In this document: positions 1 to 5,798 of the stretch, piece by piece
Layout of the letters: every line of letters starts with the position of its first letter
Numbering within the stretch: position 1 is the first letter of the stretch
Source of the DNA: an uncultured Planctomycetaceae bacterium
GTDB taxonomy: Bacteria > Planctomycetota > Planctomycetia > Planctomycetales > Planctomycetaceae
Assembly (NCBI GenBank): GCA_903823545.1
Contig: CAIJTL010000053.1
Span: 1-10,996, forward strand
Direction: 5' to 3'
DNA length: 10,996 nt
Program-made: the position numbers and the translations under genes
Notes under the pieces: generated by a model
Told to the model about the DNA's origin: nothing
Databases searched by the model: none
The model's input: only the letters and a program-made list of their open reading frames with translations

Positions 1-1
1 G

Positions 2-427
2 CCAGAAGTGGCTGCGAATCGATTGAAGATGGCGAACGAAGTCGTTGAGCAAGGCCCGTCGATCGTGGCCAATGCGATGCTGCCTCGACTCTTCGCGGCA
101 GAAACAACACAAACTCAGCCGGAACTCATCGACGATTTGCGGCAAGTGATTCTGCGAACGAATCCCATTGGCATCGCCGCCGCCGCACGAGGCATGGCGG
201 AACGGGCCGATGCTTGTCCGTGGTTGTCATCGATCGCGGTTCCCAGCTTGGTGATCGTCGGCGAACACGACGTGATCTCAACCGCCGCTGAAATGAAAAC
301 CATTGCGGCTGCGATTCCGCAATCGCACATTGAGATCCTTCCCAACGCGGGCCACATGGCCCCAATGGAGAATGCCTCAATGACCAACGCGGCCATGCGA
401 AGATTCATATCCACGCATTGTGCGTAG
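2..427 (+). CDS. alpha/beta hydrolase, C-terminal part (5' truncated)
   Basis: The reading frame is open to the left edge, so the gene starts outside the window and about 141 C-terminal residues are visible. The pattern fits an alpha/beta-hydrolase fold-1 enzyme of the enol-lactonase/esterase type. A helical lid-like stretch comes first, then a strand ending in VPSLVIVGEHD, whose final Asp is placed as the acid of the catalytic triad. It is followed by ILPNAGHMAPME, whose His is placed as the catalytic histidine. The serine nucleophile elbow lies off the left edge, so substrate class cannot be judged. There is no membrane segment in the visible part, which suggests a cytoplasmic enzyme. The stop codon TAG (425-427) lies inside the left arm of a 25-bp inverted repeat, and the next gene, glcE, is convergent. 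The superfamily call is firm; the specific reaction is unknown. Confidence 0.85.
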   Translation, partial: PEVAANRLKMANEVVEQGPSIVANAMLPRLFAAETTQTQPELIDDLRQVILRTNPIGIAAAARGMAERADACPWLSSIAVPSLVIVGEHDVISTAAEMKTIAAAIPQSHIEILPNAGHMAPMENASMTNAAMRRFISTHCA

Positions 428-505
428 GTTGGGACTCCGTCCCGACCAGTTTCGTTGATGAATTAACTCCCCCTCGGATCGGTCGGGACGGAGTCCCAAC
501 CTACG
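423..505. repeat. perfect 25-bp inverted repeat between convergent genes, possible bidirectional terminator
   Basis: The left arm 423-447 (begins CGTAGGTTGGGACTCC) and the right arm 481-505 are exact reverse complements, 25 of 25 bases, around a 33-nt loop (448-480). The palindrome fills the whole space between the hydrolase and glcE, and each arm contains the TAG stop codon of the gene running into it (425-427 on plus, 501-503 on minus). The stem is strong enough to act as a transcription terminator in both directions, but there is no T-tract on either side, so a classic intrinsic terminator is not shown. The size and form suggest a dispersed palindromic element (REP-like or MITE-like); that is inference. 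Confidence 0.9.
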
Positions 506-1727
506 AAACCGGAAGGCAGCCGGGTTTGAGCAAGTTCAGTGGGTCTAATTGCTGCTTAACTCGCTGCATCCACGTTGCAGCAGGGCCAAGGTTTGCCCAT
601 GTCGTCTCCGCGAATTTCCAGTCGGAAGGTACGTCGGAAAAAATCAGAGTCCCGCCATGTGAACGAACAAGTTCTCTCAGTGGTCGATACAACGCTTCGG
701 CTTCTTCAGCTCGGTAATCTCCCGCATGGTGTCCGAAGACGATTCCATTACCTGCGTGAGATCCGACGATGAACCCAGAATACGGGTCTGCGTGTTGAAG
801 GATTTCCATCGTGCGAGACGATGGAAGGCAAGTCTTGAATCGGTTAGCAAATTGGCCGCTCAATTTAGTCAGCGAAAAGCCGCTCAAGTTCGTCAGCGCG
901 AATAAGAATGGCTTTACGCTGGAATCGAGTATCGTTTCTTGAATGCGTGGCGCAAACTGCTTGCACTCAGCGAGCAGAGTTTGGATCTGCCAGAGAGTTT
1001 CACGCTCAGAGCCCTCGTAGCCCACGTACAACATGGGAGACAGCGTCCGTTGGATAGTACGGCCCTCAATGAAATTCTGATTCCAAACATCGATCACAAT
1101 TGGACGAGTGGCAGAGCGTTGTAGTTGATCAATTACGGGTTCAATCTCGCGTGCCGTGTCGAAGCCCAGGCAGACGAAACCAGATGACTCAGGCAGTGGC
1201 CGCAGCTTCAATGTCACCTGAGTGATGATCGCCAACGTTCCGTGCGAACCAACCAGTAATTTACAGAGATCGTAGCCCGCGACGTTCTTGACGACTCGAC
1301 CTCCCGCTTTGAATTGTTGGCCGGATGCGTCGATTGCCGAGATGCCGATCACGTAGTCGCGCATCGTGCCGCAACCGTAGCGTCTCGGCCCCGACCAGTT
1401 TGATGCGATGACTCCGCCGAGCGTCGCTTGATCGGCTTGCGGAATGTCGATTGGCAACCGCTGATTCTCGGCCCTCAGGATCTTCGCGAGGTCAGCCATC
1501 CGAATTCCCGCTTCAACCGTGATCGTCATGTCTCGCGCGGGAAAGTCGATGACGCGATTGAGTTGATCGAGATGGATTTCGACTGCGTTTTCGGCAGAAC
1601 CTTTTCGTGACGTGGTCCCGCCACCGATAGGGATCAGCGGACGCCGTTCGCTCGCTGCGTTCGTTACGACGAACTGAGCAAGTTCGTCCTGTGTATTCGG
1701 ATGAAAGACAGAATCAGAGTTTGGCAT
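501..1727 (-). CDS. glcE: glycolate oxidase FAD-binding subunit GlcE
   Basis: GlcE is a subunit of the glycolate oxidase (dehydrogenase) complex that converts glycolate to glyoxylate with GlcD and the iron-sulfur subunit GlcF. The protein has 408 residues from the ATG at 1727, somewhat longer than the roughly 350 of E. coli GlcE. It shows a PCMH-type FAD-binding fold: PIGGGTTSRKG (about residues 33-43), LGGVIASNWSGPRRYG (about 103-118), GGRVVKNVAGYDLCKLLVGS (about 142-161) and GTLAIITQVTLKLRPLP just after. The C-terminus (RVKQQLDPLNLLKPGCLP) matches the family end and stops two residues later, inside a repeat arm. A TTG at 1733 is in frame, but the ATG at 1727 has AGGAG at 7-nt spacing and is preferred. 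It lies 114 bp downstream of glcD on the same strand and is very likely co-transcribed with it. Confidence 0.92.
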   Translation of the reverse strand: MPNSDSVFHPNTQDELAQFVVTNAASERRPLIPIGGGTTSRKGSAENAVEIHLDQLNRVIDFPARDMTITVEAGIRMADLAKILRAENQRLPIDIPQADQATLGGVIASNWSGPRRYGCGTMRDYVIGISAIDASGQQFKAGGRVVKNVAGYDLCKLLVGSHGTLAIITQVTLKLRPLPESSGFVCLGFDTAREIEPVIDQLQRSATRPIVIDVWNQNFIEGRTIQRTLSPMLYVGYEGSERETLWQIQTLLAECKQFAPRIQETILDSSVKPFLFALTNLSGFSLTKLSGQFANRFKTCLPSSRTMEILQHADPYSGFIVGSHAGNGIVFGHHAGDYRAEEAEALYRPLRELVRSHGGTLIFSDVPSDWKFAETTWANLGPAATWMQRVKQQLDPLNLLKPGCLPVS

Positions 1728-1734
1728 GATCAAA

Positions 1735-1739
1735 CTCCT
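1735..1739 (-). promoter_or_regulatory. glcE ribosome binding site inside a hairpin arm
   Basis: On the minus strand AGGAG sits 7 nt before the ATG at 1727. This decides the glcE start over the in-frame TTG at 1733, which would lie almost on top of it. Four of its five bases also belong to the last hexamer of the inverted repeat 1736-1810, so folding of that hairpin in the mRNA would pair the site. Confidence 0.7.
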
Positions 1740-1810
1740 ACTCTTACCCCTACTCCTACTTCTACTCGAAATTCATCCGAGTAGGAGTAGGAGTAGGAGT
1801 AAGAGTAGGA
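1736..1810. repeat. inverted hexamer repeat (33-nt arms, 9-nt loop) between glcD and glcE
   Basis: The arms 1736-1768 and 1778-1810 are reverse complements at 31 of 33 positions, and one of the two differences is a G-T wobble. The loop is 9 nt (1769-1777). Each arm is itself about five tandem copies of a hexamer, GAGTAG in the right arm and its complement in the left arm, with single-base variants. In glcDE mRNA this would form a very long hairpin with a pyrimidine-rich 5' strand and a purine-rich 3' strand full of Shine-Dalgarno-like AGGAG, ending at the true glcE site. It could act as an attenuator or translational control element, or be a neutral mobile or microsatellite element; the sequence does not say which. 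Confidence 0.9.
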
Positions 1811-1841
1811 CCAAAGAGGAGGAGTGTGTTTCGGTCGAAAA

Positions 1842-3329
1842 CTACATCGCCGCTCGGCGGCCGGGATGGCTTTTGTGGGTGTGTGATTCGGTTCCGCAAC
1901 CGCCTGCAGTGGGGAGCATTTTGCCGGGACTGCATCGGTTGTCGGGATTGAAGACGTCGCGAAGTTGCTTCATCACTGCGAGGTCGGCTGGAGCGAAGAG
2001 CTTGTCCATGAAACTGATCTTCTCGACGCCGATGCCGTGCTCACCAGTGACGCTGCCGCCGAGGTCGAGGCATTTCGTGAGGATCTCATCGCTGGCGAGC
2101 AGCACCCGCTGAACTTGTTCGGCGTCGCGTTCATCGAACAATAAGATCGGGTGAATGTTGCCGTCACCCGCGTGAAACACATTGACGATTCGCAATCCGT
2201 GACGTTTACCGCAGTCGGTGATGAATTCCAAAATCTCCGGCAGCTTCGTGCGGGGGACGACGCCGTCTTGAGTGCAATAGCTGGGGCTCAATCGCCCGAT
2301 CGCGCCGAACGCTTGCTTGCGACATTTCCAAAGGAGCAGCCGTTCTTTGGCCGAGCGAGCCCGGCGCACTTCGCGAGCGCCGTGTTGTAGGCAAAGATCT
2401 TCGATGCGTACCGCTTCGTCTTCGACCGCCACTTCGAGCCCATCCACTTCGATGAGCAATACGGCACCGGCATCGAGCGGAAATCCAAAATGAAACGCGG
2501 CTTCGAGCGCGCCGATGATTCCTTGATCCATCATTTCGAGCGCCGCCGGAACGATCCCCGCTCCGATGATTGCGCTGATTGCTTGAGTCGCCGCAGCGAC
2601 GGTTTCAAACACTCCGAGCAACGTGCGGTAGGACTCCGGGTTGCGAGTCAGCCGCACCCAGACCTTCGTGCAAATGCCGAACGTCCCTTCGCTGCCGACG
2701 AATAAACCAGTGAGGTCATAGCCGGGGCCGTCTTCACATGGACCGCCGAACTGCGCGATGCTTCCATCGGGCATCACCGCTTCAACGCCGAGCACATGAT
2801 TGACCGTGACGCCATACTTCAAAGTGTGCGGCCCGCCGCTGTTCGTCGCCACGTTGCCGCCGATTGTGCAGGCACCTTGGCTCGAAGGATCGGGCGCGTA
2901 ATGAAAGCCGGTCTCCTTCAGGTGATTCGTCAAATGGAGATTCACCAACCCCGGCTCGCAGACGGCGTAGCGATCTCGCAGATTCACTTCGATGATCCGC
3001 TTCATCCGAGTCAGTGTGATCATCACTCCGCCGCCGATCGGCAACGTCCCACCAGCCAAACTGGTCCCCGCTCCGCGCGGGATGAACGGCACATCAAGTT
3101 CGTTACACAACTTGACGATCGCAACAACCTGTTCGGTCGATGTCGGAAAGACGACGACATCGGGAACCTTCTTCTCGACCGTGTAGCCATCGCACTCGTA
3201 AACGAGCAACTCTTCCGCGTTATAAAGCAGACCCTCTTCGCCAACGATTTCTCGCAGACGATTAATCAACTTCGTCGCGGCAATGGCCGTAACTGATTCG
3301 CTCGAGGGATTTTGCACAGCAAGCGTCAT
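1842..3329 (-). CDS. glcD: glycolate oxidase catalytic subunit GlcD (FAD-linked)
   Basis: GlcD is the FAD-binding subunit of glycolate oxidase and oxidises glycolate to glyoxylate, passing electrons toward the respiratory chain through GlcF. The 495 residues match the usual length (about 499 in E. coli). The PCMH-type FAD domain shows PRGAGTSLAGG (84-94), GACTIGGNVATNSGG (152-166) and GLFVGSEGTFGI (208-219). The C-terminal FAD-oxidase domain shows HAGDGNIHP (386-394) and GGSVTGEHGIG (424-434), which in the family carry metal/substrate-binding histidines. The end SPGKMLPTAGGC is also typical. The ATG at 3329 has no clear Shine-Dalgarno sequence. It is the first gene of a glcD-glcE unit; no glcF lies next to either gene. 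An FAD-linked D-lactate dehydrogenase is the main alternative by domain, but the glcE partner favours GlcD. Confidence 0.94.
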   Translation of the reverse strand: MTLAVQNPSSESVTAIAATKLINRLREIVGEEGLLYNAEELLVYECDGYTVEKKVPDVVVFPTSTEQVVAIVKLCNELDVPFIPRGAGTSLAGGTLPIGGGVMITLTRMKRIIEVNLRDRYAVCEPGLVNLHLTNHLKETGFHYAPDPSSQGACTIGGNVATNSGGPHTLKYGVTVNHVLGVEAVMPDGSIAQFGGPCEDGPGYDLTGLFVGSEGTFGICTKVWVRLTRNPESYRTLLGVFETVAAATQAISAIIGAGIVPAALEMMDQGIIGALEAAFHFGFPLDAGAVLLIEVDGLEVAVEDEAVRIEDLCLQHGAREVRRARSAKERLLLWKCRKQAFGAIGRLSPSYCTQDGVVPRTKLPEILEFITDCGKRHGLRIVNVFHAGDGNIHPILLFDERDAEQVQRVLLASDEILTKCLDLGGSVTGEHGIGVEKISFMDKLFAPADLAVMKQLRDVFNPDNRCSPGKMLPTAGGCGTESHTHKSHPGRRAAM

Positions 3330-3520
3330 GTTTCACGCAATGTATTCGAGGAAAGGTCTGATCGACGCCAATTACAGCGCTGATTTGGGGAGCTGATATC
3401 GAGGCGGCATTCTACGAATGCTGCTCAACAGCGAAAGGAACTGCGCAACCGCAGATATGGCCGGGGGACAATTATTTTTGCCAATACCGGCGACGTCGTT
3501 GAGCAGATGAAATGTTCTCG

Positions 3521-3782
3521 CAAATTCGTTTTGTGAAACACAGAGGACGCGGAGAAAATCTCTGTCCGAAAACGTTGAGAATTTTGTTGCGATGAGGCGA
3601 TTCTGAGTTGTTCGACACACTAACCCGAAGCGTGAGCGAGGGCGATCACTCAACAAAACTCTGAGTTCAGAATATCTTGAAGCGATCGCCCTCGCTTACG
3701 CTTCGGGTTAGTTTGGTTGCGGCTCCCCCGCCTCAAGAAACCTGCGTTGAACTCCGTGGCTTCTGCGTTTCAAAACGATTTG
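3521..3782. repeat. imperfect outer inverted repeat pair
   Basis: Segment 3521-3554 and the reverse complement of 3752-3782 align over about 31 positions with roughly four mismatches plus two small gaps (1 and 2 nt). They share blocks such as CAAAT, CGTTTT, GAAAC and CGGAG. The pair surrounds the tighter palindrome 3619-3712, giving a nested arrangement. The divergence between arms suggests an older element, or two independent copies of one dispersed motif of the CTCCGTGGCTTCTGCGTT kind in opposite orientation. No function is evident. Confidence 0.55.
3619..3712. repeat. 29-bp near-perfect inverted repeat (palindromic intergenic element)
   Basis: The left arm 3619-3647 (begins ACTAACCCGAAGCG) and the right arm 3684-3712 are reverse complements at 28 of 29 positions; the one difference would be a G-U wobble in RNA. 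The loop is 36 nt (3648-3683). It lies 81 bp beyond the stop of the YHYH gene and about 290 bp before glcD, so it could terminate transcription from the former. No T-tract follows the stem on the minus strand. It shares no sequence with the other two palindromes of the window. Confidence 0.9.
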
Positions 3783-3792
3783 TGTAAGAGGT

Positions 3793-5559
3793 TCAACGCT
3801 TCCGTTCGTACTGAAAGTCCAACGTCCCTTCGGCGAGCGTGATGCCTTTGATGGCCTCCAGAAGATTGGCGCGGTTGGCCTTCTCGGGAGTGAGTTTAAG
3901 TTCTGCAGATAGTGCATAGACCGTGATGTGGTATTGCTTCACACCAGGGCCTTTGGACTTCATCGGATCGTACTCGCGACGATTCTTGTCATTGATGCCG
4001 ATGGTCCCGGTTGACTTGTCGTTCTTGGCGAGCTTTGTGGCGTTGGCAGGAATGTTGTAGACGACCCAGTACGACTTGATGTCGCCGGGGCCGGGGATGT
4101 GCCACACGTTGACCGCGAAAGACATCGTCCCTTTTGGTGCATCTTTCCATTCGATCGGCGGCGAAGCACTGGCACCGTCCCGTGTGAATTCAACCGGAAT
4201 GCTACCACCCGGTTCAAATGCGTGACTGGTCACAGTCAGTTGAGGCAAATTGCTCTTCGGTCGAGCGGAGATGGGTTCCTCTTTGCGTGGTGGAGGACGA
4301 TCGTCGTTGCGTGGCGGTCGCTGGCCGTCGCGAGGTGGTGGGTTCTCGCCAGGACGCGGAGGTGGCGGTGGTGGTCGACGATCTCCGCCAGCAGGACCTC
4401 GGCGCCTCGGAGAGTAGGATTCGCTAGTCGTCGAGCCGTTTGTGTCGACGAACGTGAATTTCGCCGTGCCATCTTCAGCAAGGACGTAACTCACCGACCC
4501 TTTCTTGCCACGCACCTCATAAGTCAAAACAAAAGAGCCAGGTTTGGTCTCTTTGAAGTCGGTGATCTTCGCGTCGCGCAACGGTCGGAGATCAGGGCGA
4601 ACTGGTTCCGCTCGAGGTTGTGGGTCAACTTGCCCGCCACGTTCCGTCACTTCACCGAAGAAGCCGCCGTTAAGGTATGGGTACTTTTTCGTGGCGTGAT
4701 AGTGGTAGTTGCCGTTCTTGTCCTTGTGTCCGTTCAAGCCATCAAGGCCAACGACCGGCGACCCGTCTGGTTCTTCATAGCCATAGATCGGATAACCATC
4801 GAGCGCATAAGCAATCGGCTGTCCCTTACCAATTGTGGCTTGCAAATGGACCGGAGCGATGTGGTAGTGATAGTCATCTGCTCGGCCGCAATGCCCGCCG
4901 AATTCATCGAGTTCGCCAATCGCATACGCATCCTCTCCCCGATTGTTGAGTGGGTTGAAGATCGGAACTCCGTTTGCCGCGATCGCGATTGCGCCTCGTA
5001 GGAACGCCCCCTTGGTCGACTGCGGCTTTTTGGCCGGGACCGGGTGGAGCGGAATTTGCCAAGCGTTCTCACCGAAATACTTTTGCGGAATTGGAACCTG
5101 TTGCTGCCACGACGTAATGCCGACCATCATTTGATGAGCCGGGATTCCGTTTGACTCAATGTAAAAATAGCGATCATCCCAATGAGTTTTGATCGTCTTC
5201 AATTTGACAAATGCGGCGAACGCTTTGGCCAATTCGGGAACATTGTTCGCGGTCGCTGCCCCCCTTTGTTGATCGACTTGGGCGAGCATGCGAGGAAAAT
5301 CTTTGGCCTGCAATTCATCAATCCCATCAAATCTAAGCTGGTCGGCAAACAGACGTGAAACAATCGAATGCAGGTCACTCGCGTTTCTGAAATCGAAGTT
5401 CGCATCTTTGAAATCGGCCTCGACGATGACCGACGTATTCATTGAGTCGCGTTCCTTATTCGTCTTGGGTCGATGTGAGTGACCGGGATGAGCAATCGCC
5501 AACGAACTCACGCAGAACACACACAATGTTGTGGCCGATGAGAGTGAAATCCGTAACAT
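3793..5559 (-). CDS. secreted YHYH-domain protein with C-terminal PEBP/YbhB-like domain
   Basis: This 588-residue exported protein begins with a signal peptide (residues 1-23: short basic start, hydrophobic core, AIA then HPGHSH). Residues 40-180 are unassigned. The YHYH domain spans about 185-300, with GGHCGRADDYHYH (221-233) and NYHYHATKKYPY (284-295); these His/Cys clusters suggest metal binding, but the family has no settled function. A beta-rich segment (about 328-380) precedes a Pro/Arg-rich, probably disordered linker (384-428). Residues 438-586 resemble the PEBP/YbhB family: SPPIEWKDAPKGTMSFAV, SYWVVYNIPA and, near the end, KGPGVKQYHITVYAL. The PEBP pocket motif (DPDxP type) is not seen; HIPGPG stands in its place. 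The start ATG has AAGGGA (5566-5571) at 6-nt spacing, and the signal peptide supports it over the internal Met40. It is monocistronic by context. Confidence 0.88.
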   Translation of the reverse strand: MLRISLSSATTLCVFCVSSLAIAHPGHSHRPKTNKERDSMNTSVIVEADFKDANFDFRNASDLHSIVSRLFADQLRFDGIDELQAKDFPRMLAQVDQQRGAATANNVPELAKAFAAFVKLKTIKTHWDDRYFYIESNGIPAHQMMVGITSWQQQVPIPQKYFGENAWQIPLHPVPAKKPQSTKGAFLRGAIAIAANGVPIFNPLNNRGEDAYAIGELDEFGGHCGRADDYHYHIAPVHLQATIGKGQPIAYALDGYPIYGYEEPDGSPVVGLDGLNGHKDKNGNYHYHATKKYPYLNGGFFGEVTERGGQVDPQPRAEPVRPDLRPLRDAKITDFKETKPGSFVLTYEVRGKKGSVSYVLAEDGTAKFTFVDTNGSTTSESYSPRRRGPAGGDRRPPPPPPRPGENPPPRDGQRPPRNDDRPPPRKEEPISARPKSNLPQLTVTSHAFEPGGSIPVEFTRDGASASPPIEWKDAPKGTMSFAVNVWHIPGPGDIKSYWVVYNIPANATKLAKNDKSTGTIGINDKNRREYDPMKSKGPGVKQYHITVYALSAELKLTPEKANRANLLEAIKGITLAEGTLDFQYERKR

Positions 5560-5655
5560 GCAGAGTCCCTTGAGCCAGACATAAAGTTGATCCGCTTGCA
5601 GTACTTGTCCGTCGCCGGGACGTTATGACCGCAATTTGTGAACTTCAACTCGTGA

Positions 5656-5672
5656 ATCGTTTAACGAACGAT
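5656..5672. promoter_or_regulatory. short palindrome upstream of the YHYH gene
   Basis: ATCGTT (5656-5661) and AACGAT (5667-5672) form a perfect 6-bp inverted repeat with a 5-nt centre, 97 bp before the YHYH start codon. It has the size of an operator half-site pair or small hairpin, but a match of this length can occur by chance. I see no convincing promoter beside it. Confidence 0.2.
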
Positions 5673-5798
5673 CGCTGTTATCGTGGCAACCAGGCTTGCT
5701 GGGGAGGGCGGCTTGCAAAGATGAAATGTTCGGGCTCGGCGACCTGAACTACGACCGAGCAAACTCAGGTTGTTTGGCCAAGAGTTTTCTGGTTGTTA

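Larger units (their letters stand above)
3330..3792. other. gene-free stretch upstream of glcD
   Basis: These 463 bp hold no convincing gene. A 94-codon minus-strand frame (3372-3656) is open, but it runs through one arm of the palindrome and has no recognisable motifs. The region contains the near-perfect inverted repeat 3619-3712 and a weaker outer pair of repeats (3521-3554 and 3752-3782). The glcD promoter should lie near 3330-3450 on the minus strand, but I see no strong -35/-10 pair. The left third (3330-3520) has no structure that I can support. Confidence 0.6.

Noticed and set aside
1728..1733. TTG start for glcE, two codons upstream of the ATG
   Set aside because: The AGGAG site would be immediately adjacent to the TTG but has ideal 7-nt spacing to the ATG at 1727.
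1736..1810. CRISPR-like tandem repeat
   Set aside because: The units are hexamers without spacers, arranged as one inverted pair, so this is a hairpin microsatellite and not a CRISPR array.
2796..3296. 166-codon plus-strand frame opposite glcD
   Set aside because: It lies wholly within strongly conserved glcD on the other strand and has shadow-type composition.
3340..3390. Possible glcD promoter on the minus strand (TTGGCG, 18 nt, GAATAC)
   Set aside because: The -10 match is poor and such matches are expected by chance in a stretch of this length.
3372..3656. 94-codon minus-strand frame in the gene-free stretch
   Set aside because: It runs through repeat arms and shows no protein-like conservation signals.
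4099..5001. 300-codon plus-strand frame opposite the YHYH gene
   Set aside because: It is antisense to a protein with clear domains, has a Trp/Arg/Val-rich shadow composition and matches no family that I recognise.
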